From: Vibrio albus
GTDB lineage: Bacteria > Pseudomonadota > Gammaproteobacteria > Enterobacterales > Vibrionaceae
Length of the DNA stretch: 64,000 nt
Reading direction: 5' to 3'
NCBI RefSeq assembly: GCF_003144035.1
Contig: NZ_QFWT01000015.1
Span: 1-64,000 of the forward strand
Shown: in pieces, positions 60,542-64,000 of the stretch
Numbering within the stretch: the first letter of the stretch is position 1
Layout of the letters: the number at the start of each line of letters is the position of its first letter
Program-made: the position numbers and the translations under genes
The notes under the pieces: model-generated
Seen by the model: the letters and a program-made list of their open reading frames with translations, nothing else
Told to the model about the DNA's origin: nothing
The model's database searches: none

Positions 60542-60587
60542 AGGGTAAAAACCGCCATACTACCACCATTTGTGCGCTTTTTACCCT
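60542..60587. other. Inverted repeat between rsmB and trkA
   Basis: AGGGTAAAAA (60542-60551) and TTTTTACCCT (60578-60587) are perfect inverted repeats separated by 26 bp. They fill the 108-bp gap and could form a weak terminator for rsmB or flank a trkA promoter. Confidence 0.35.
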
Positions 60588-60617
60588 ATAGTTTTTATAT
60601 ATCAGCTTTTTACTGCT

Positions 60618-61913
60618 TTATTCTTGTACGGAATCGCTTGTTTTGTGTAATACAGCATAGTAGAAACCATCCATATCATCTTCACCCGGCAGGATCTGTC
60701 TGCCTGGATTGTCCATTTCTGACAGCATCAGACGGGCATCTGGCGTGCGGTTCAGAAAAGCAGAGACCTGCTCCCTGTTTTCTTGCGGCATGATAGAACA
60801 TGTTGCATAGACCATCGTGCCTCCAGGTTTAAGCTGTTGCCACATCGCATCAATAATTTCGCTCTGTAACGAAGCCAGAGCTGCTATATCTTCAGCGCGT
60901 CTCAGCCATTTTATATCTGGATGACGACGAATGACCCCGGTGGCAGAGCACGGCGCATCCAACAGAATACGATCAAACTGTTCGCCTTCCCACCACTGTT
61001 CTGGTTTGCGGGCATCGCCACAAATGACCTGAGCCGTGATATTGAGACGCTTCAGGTTTTCATGCACTCGTTTCAGGCGTGACTCATCGCTATCAATTGC
61101 GACGACCCGGCAGTTCTGAGTTCGCTCCAGAATATGTGCGGTTTTTCCGCCTGGGGCGGCGCAACAGTCGAGTATCAGCTCGCCATCTTCAGGCTGAAGA
61201 TAATCTACGGACAGCTGTGCAGCCGCATCCTGTACGGAGACCCAGCCTTTCTCAAAACCAGGGAGTTTGCTGACATCACAGGCCGCTGTCAGTTTCAGAG
61301 CATCCGTTGCCTGTGCGTGTGTGGTGGCTTCGATACCTTCTTGCTCTAGCAGTGTCCGATAATCGTCCCTGTTATGGTGCTGGTGGTTGACCCGCAGCCA
61401 CATAGGGGCTTTGCTGTTATTGGCTTCTACGATGGATTCCCATTGCTCAGGATAAGCGCTCTGAAGCGTTTTCAGCAGCCAGCCAGGATGGCCGTATTTT
61501 CCGGCATCATGGCTGACAGATAGCGCATCCAGTTCTTCCTGATTACGCTGGTAGTTACGCAGAACCGCATTAATCAGCCCTCGCAGTCTCGGACCTTTCA
61601 GAGCCTTGGTACCTTCTACCGTTTCACCTACAGCCGCGTGGGCAGGAATACGCATAAAGGCGAGTTGATAAATGCCCACCAGAATCAGATGGTGGAAGAC
61701 GCGTTGTTTGCCGGTAAGTGGCTTATCCATTAACTGGCCGGCAACGGACTCCAGACGTGGCAGAAAACGCAGTGCACCATAGCAGATTTCCTGCAGCAGA
61801 GCGTGATCCCGGGGTTTTATTGTTTGCTGAGCGGCAGGAAGTGCACTGGATAGTGACTGACCTTTATCGACAACCTGAAACAGCACTCTGGCTGCAGCGG
61901 CACGGACATTCAT
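60618..61913 (-). CDS. rsmB: 16S rRNA (cytosine-967-C5) methyltransferase RsmB
   Basis: 431 residues. N-terminal NusB-like domain (about 1-140), then a SAM methyltransferase with motif DCCAAPGGKT near 249-258. The two catalytic cysteines of m5C enzymes are C322 (APCSATG) and C372 (ATCSI). The ATG at 61913 with AAAGG upstream is chosen over one at 61937. Confidence 0.96.
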   Translation of the reverse strand: MNVRAAAARVLFQVVDKGQSLSSALPAAQQTIKPRDHALLQEICYGALRFLPRLESVAGQLMDKPLTGKQRVFHHLILVGIYQLAFMRIPAHAAVGETVEGTKALKGPRLRGLINAVLRNYQRNQEELDALSVSHDAGKYGHPGWLLKTLQSAYPEQWESIVEANNSKAPMWLRVNHQHHNRDDYRTLLEQEGIEATTHAQATDALKLTAACDVSKLPGFEKGWVSVQDAAAQLSVDYLQPEDGELILDCCAAPGGKTAHILERTQNCRVVAIDSDESRLKRVHENLKRLNITAQVICGDARKPEQWWEGEQFDRILLDAPCSATGVIRRHPDIKWLRRAEDIAALASLQSEIIDAMWQQLKPGGTMVYATCSIMPQENREQVSAFLNRTPDARLMLSEMDNPGRQILPGEDDMDGFYYAVLHKTSDSVQE

Positions 61914-61941
61914 GATGGAAACCTTTATCTGTGTCATCTAT

Positions 61942-61969
61942 GTAAAAATGGGCATAAATATGCCCATTT
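61942..61969. terminator. Terminator between fmt and rsmB
   Basis: AAATGGGCA (61946-61954) and TGCCCATTT (61961-61969) form a 9-bp stem with a 6-nt loop. Both strands show T-rich tails. It should reduce read-through from def-fmt into rsmB. Confidence 0.65.
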
Positions 61970-61991
61970 ATTTTTATTACTAATGGCTTAG

Positions 61992-62939
61992 TTAACTAAG
62001 CTGGCTGCCGACCTCAAACCAGTCACGGCGGGCATTCAGCACGTCTTGTACCGACATGGCCTTCTTACCGGGAACCTGGATCTGCTCCAGAACCAGAGTA
62101 TCTTTAGCGGCAGCGATATAAATACCGGTTTTATCCGCCTGTAAAATGGTTCCTGGCTGCTGGTCTCCCTGTGCCGGTTCAACTCTGGCTTTCCATACCT
62201 TAATGTTGTTGTCGGCGGCAGAGAAATAGCTCACCGGCCAAGGGGTAAAGGCACGGATACAACGTTCAATGAATGCGGCTTCACTGTTCCAGTCGATTTT
62301 AGCTTCTTCTTTGGACAGTTTTTTCGCGTAGTTAGCCAGCTCGTCGTCCTGTTTAACCGGCTCAATGTTACCTTCTGCGATATTGCCCAGACAGTGAATC
62401 AGGGCTTTTGGCCCCAGTTCGGCAAGCTTTTCATACATAGATGCGCTGGTATCATCGCTTTCTATTGGCGTGGTGGCTGTTTCCAGCATATCGCCGGTGT
62501 CCAGACCTACGTCCATCTGCATGATAGTGACACCGGTCTCTGCATCACCGGCCCAGATAGATCGTTGGATTGGTGCCGCGCCGCGCCAGCGGGGCAGAAT
62601 AGAACCGTGGACATTGATACAGCCCAGACGAGGGGTGTTAAGTACCCCTTCCGGAAGCAGCAGACCGTAGGCAACGACGATCATAATATCGGCATTCAGA
62701 TCGGCCAGTTGCTGTTTCGCTTCGTCAGACTTAAAGTTTTCCGGCTGGTAAACAGGGATGTCATGTTCCAGCGCGATATTTTTGACCGGGCTGGCGGTCA
62801 GTTTTTTGCCTCGGCCAGCCGGGCGATCCGGTTGGGTATAAACGGCAATAACGTCGTGCTCCGAAGACAACAACGCCGCCAGATGTCGGGCGGCGAAGTC
62901 CGGAGTACCTGCAAAGACAATACGTAATGACTGGCTCAA
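61992..62939 (-). CDS. fmt: Methionyl-tRNA formyltransferase
   Basis: 315 residues. It formylates initiator Met-tRNA with 10-formyl-THF. Motifs: FAGTPDFAARHL near residue 10, the catalytic INVHGSILPRWRG block (N and H), and DTGDML (Asp). The start is TTG at 62939 with AAGAGG upstream. It follows def by 16 nt; the two are classically paired. Confidence 0.96.
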   Translation of the reverse strand: MSQSLRIVFAGTPDFAARHLAALLSSEHDVIAVYTQPDRPAGRGKKLTASPVKNIALEHDIPVYQPENFKSDEAKQQLADLNADIMIVVAYGLLLPEGVLNTPRLGCINVHGSILPRWRGAAPIQRSIWAGDAETGVTIMQMDVGLDTGDMLETATTPIESDDTSASMYEKLAELGPKALIHCLGNIAEGNIEPVKQDDELANYAKKLSKEEAKIDWNSEAAFIERCIRAFTPWPVSYFSAADNNIKVWKARVEPAQGDQQPGTILQADKTGIYIAAAKDTLVLEQIQVPGKKAMSVQDVLNARRDWFEVGSQLS

Positions 62940-62955
62940 GGTAACCTCTTAACTG

Positions 62956-63471
62956 TTAGCTAGCGTGTCTTTCATTATATTTCTTGATCTTTTCCAGCTT
63001 ATCGCGGATACGCTTACGTTTCAGCGGTGAAAGGTAATCGACGAACAATTTACCTTCCAGGTGATCCAGCTCGTGCTGGATACAGATCGCCAGAATATCA
63101 TCAGCATCAAGAGTAAACTCTTCACCGTCACGGTTCAGGGCTTTTACGGTAACTTCTGCTGCACGAGGGACGAAGGCTCTTGAGCCTGGTACCGACAGGC
63201 AACCTTCTTCAATGCCGTCTTCACCTCGTTTTTCGGTGATTTCCGGGTTAATCAGCACCAGAGGCTGGTCTCTGCTCTCTGACACATCTATGACCACAAT
63301 ACGTTGATGGAAGTTAACCTGCGTTGCCGCGAGGCCGATACCTTCTTCTTCGTACATGGTTTGAATCATCTTATCGATGATATCTTGAATCTCTGGAGTC
63401 ACGGCTTCTACAGGCTTAGCGACGGTACGAAGGCGATCATCCGGGAAAACTAGTACTTCTAATTCAGACAT
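62956..63471 (-). CDS. def: Peptide deformylase
   Basis: 171 residues, Fe2+ metalloenzyme that removes the N-formyl group. All three motifs are present: GIGLAATQV, EGCLSVPG and HELDHLEG (HEXXH). ATG at 63471; a GTG two codons earlier is possible. Its promoter would lie in the 161-bp gap to the divergent LysM gene. Confidence 0.96.
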   Translation of the reverse strand: MSELEVLVFPDDRLRTVAKPVEAVTPEIQDIIDKMIQTMYEEEGIGLAATQVNFHQRIVVIDVSESRDQPLVLINPEITEKRGEDGIEEGCLSVPGSRAFVPRAAEVTVKALNRDGEEFTLDADDILAICIQHELDHLEGKLFVDYLSPLKRKRIRDKLEKIKKYNERHAS

Positions 63472-63632
63472 ATACACTCGAAAAATTGAACTGGACCGAA
63501 ACAGCTACATCATAGCTGGCTCAATTCTAGACATTTTATAGGACAAATGACAGCATTCCTTCGTCTGTTTTTTGAACAAACTTTCATTGCCAAACAGGTG
63601 CTAACCATTTTATCGGCCAAGGAACCCGGGTC

Positions 63633-64000
63633 ATGTTCAAGTCATTTTACTCTTTTTTTGCAGTCTTTTTATCACTTTTTTTCTCTTTTACCCTGTCTGC
63701 AGCCAATTCTGTTGATATCCCTCTGGTATTAAAAAAGGGGGCACCGACCACTTATCTGGTTAAAAAAGGGGATACCTTATGGGACATATCTGCTCTGTAT
63801 TTAGATAGTCCATGGCTTTGGCCTCGTTTGTGGCAGGTGAACCCTGATATCGATAACCCACATCTCATTTATCCGGGAGATAAACTGTCTCTGATGTGGC
63901 ATAACGGGCAGCCTGTGCTTAGCCTTAAGCCTATGCGAAAACTGTCTCCTCAGTTACGTATCCAGCGTAAAAATGAAGCGCTGCCTACATTACCTGATGG
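63633..64000 (+). CDS. LysM-domain secreted protein (partial, runs off right edge)
   Basis: 122 codons are visible. An N-terminal signal peptide (hydrophobic about 6-23, ends SAA) is followed by a LysM-type peptidoglycan-binding motif: TYLVKKGDTLWDISALYL and later NPDIDNPHLIYPGDKLSL. It is typical of the LysM gene found upstream of def/dprA in vibrios. Probable cell-wall-associated or periplasmic protein; function not known. Confidence 0.88.
   Translation, partial: MFKSFYSFFAVFLSLFFSFTLSAANSVDIPLVLKKGAPTTYLVKKGDTLWDISALYLDSPWLWPRLWQVNPDIDNPHLIYPGDKLSLMWHNGQPVLSLKPMRKLSPQLRIQRKNEALPTLPD

Noticed and set aside
1..64000. Phage, insertion sequence, CRISPR, toxin-antitoxin or defence island
   Set aside because: Nearly all genes are conserved housekeeping or metabolic genes; no transposase, integrase, spacer-repeat array or defence domain was recognised.

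Overview
The window is a replication-origin region of a gammaproteobacterial chromosome, most likely a Vibrio or a close relative in the Vibrionaceae. The MnmE, RnpA, YidD, ParA, AtpD and DnaA proteins read like Vibrio orthologues. The gene order also fits chromosome 1 of that family: gyrB-recF-dnaN-dnaA, rpmH-rnpA-yidD-yidC-mnmE-mioC, oriC, mnmG-rsmG-parA-parB-atpIBEFHAGDC-glmU. Two features are not typical of the Vibrio genomes I remember: an Escherichia-like F0 c subunit, and a chemoreceptor gene between dnaA and rpmH. I cannot name the species.

Layout. Positions 1-600 hold the 5' end of a leftward rRNA operon, with boxA, P2 and P1 promoters. 0.7-3.3 kb is the conserved yigZ-trkH-hemG operon. 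3.5-9.4 kb holds acuI, a LysR regulator, tusA, a small membrane protein and glyQS. 9.5-18 kb holds avtA and a catabolic block for gluconate: a three-gene TRAP transporter, gntK, edd, eda and gntR. Twin GntR operators sit just downstream of the predicted start of transcription. 18.3-19.0 kb is ibpA with a sigma-32 promoter and a ROSE-like RNA thermometer. 19-25.2 kb is the leftward dnaA-dnaN-recF-gyrB operon. 25.5-27.3 kb is the chemoreceptor. 27.8-32.2 kb is rpmH to mioC. 32.2-32.66 kb is oriC, with 14 GATC sites, DnaA boxes and an AT-rich unwinding region. 32.7-45.5 kb is mnmG, rsmG, parAB, the ATP synthase operon and glmU. 45.7-51.4 kb is a leftward ilvL-ilvGMDA operon with an attenuator but no ilvE. 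51.5-56.1 kb is comM, an acyltransferase, dsbA, srkA and yihD. 56.1-56.9 kb contains a probable unannotated 55-residue gene. 56.9-63.5 kb is a SpoOM-like gene and def-fmt-rsmB-trkA-trkH. A LysM-domain gene runs off the right edge.

How the parts fit. Most genes near oriC are transcribed away from it, along the direction of fork movement: rrn, gyrB and dnaA to the left, mnmG, parAB and atp to the right. Initiation (dnaA, oriC), clamp (dnaN), segregation (parAB, a candidate parS), supercoiling (gyrB), translation (rrn, rpmH, rsmG, mnmEG, fmt, def, rsmB, glyQS) and energy (atp) are clustered at the origin. The ilv, dsbA and def-trkH operons on the right arm run head-on to replication.

No phage, insertion sequence, CRISPR array, tRNA gene or defence system was seen. 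The most interesting signals are small: related ~100-bp palindromic elements in gaps between convergent genes, the 55-residue gene with its own terminator, a 21-codon reading frame coupled to ilvG, and regulatory RNA structures upstream of ibpA, rpmH and ilvG.
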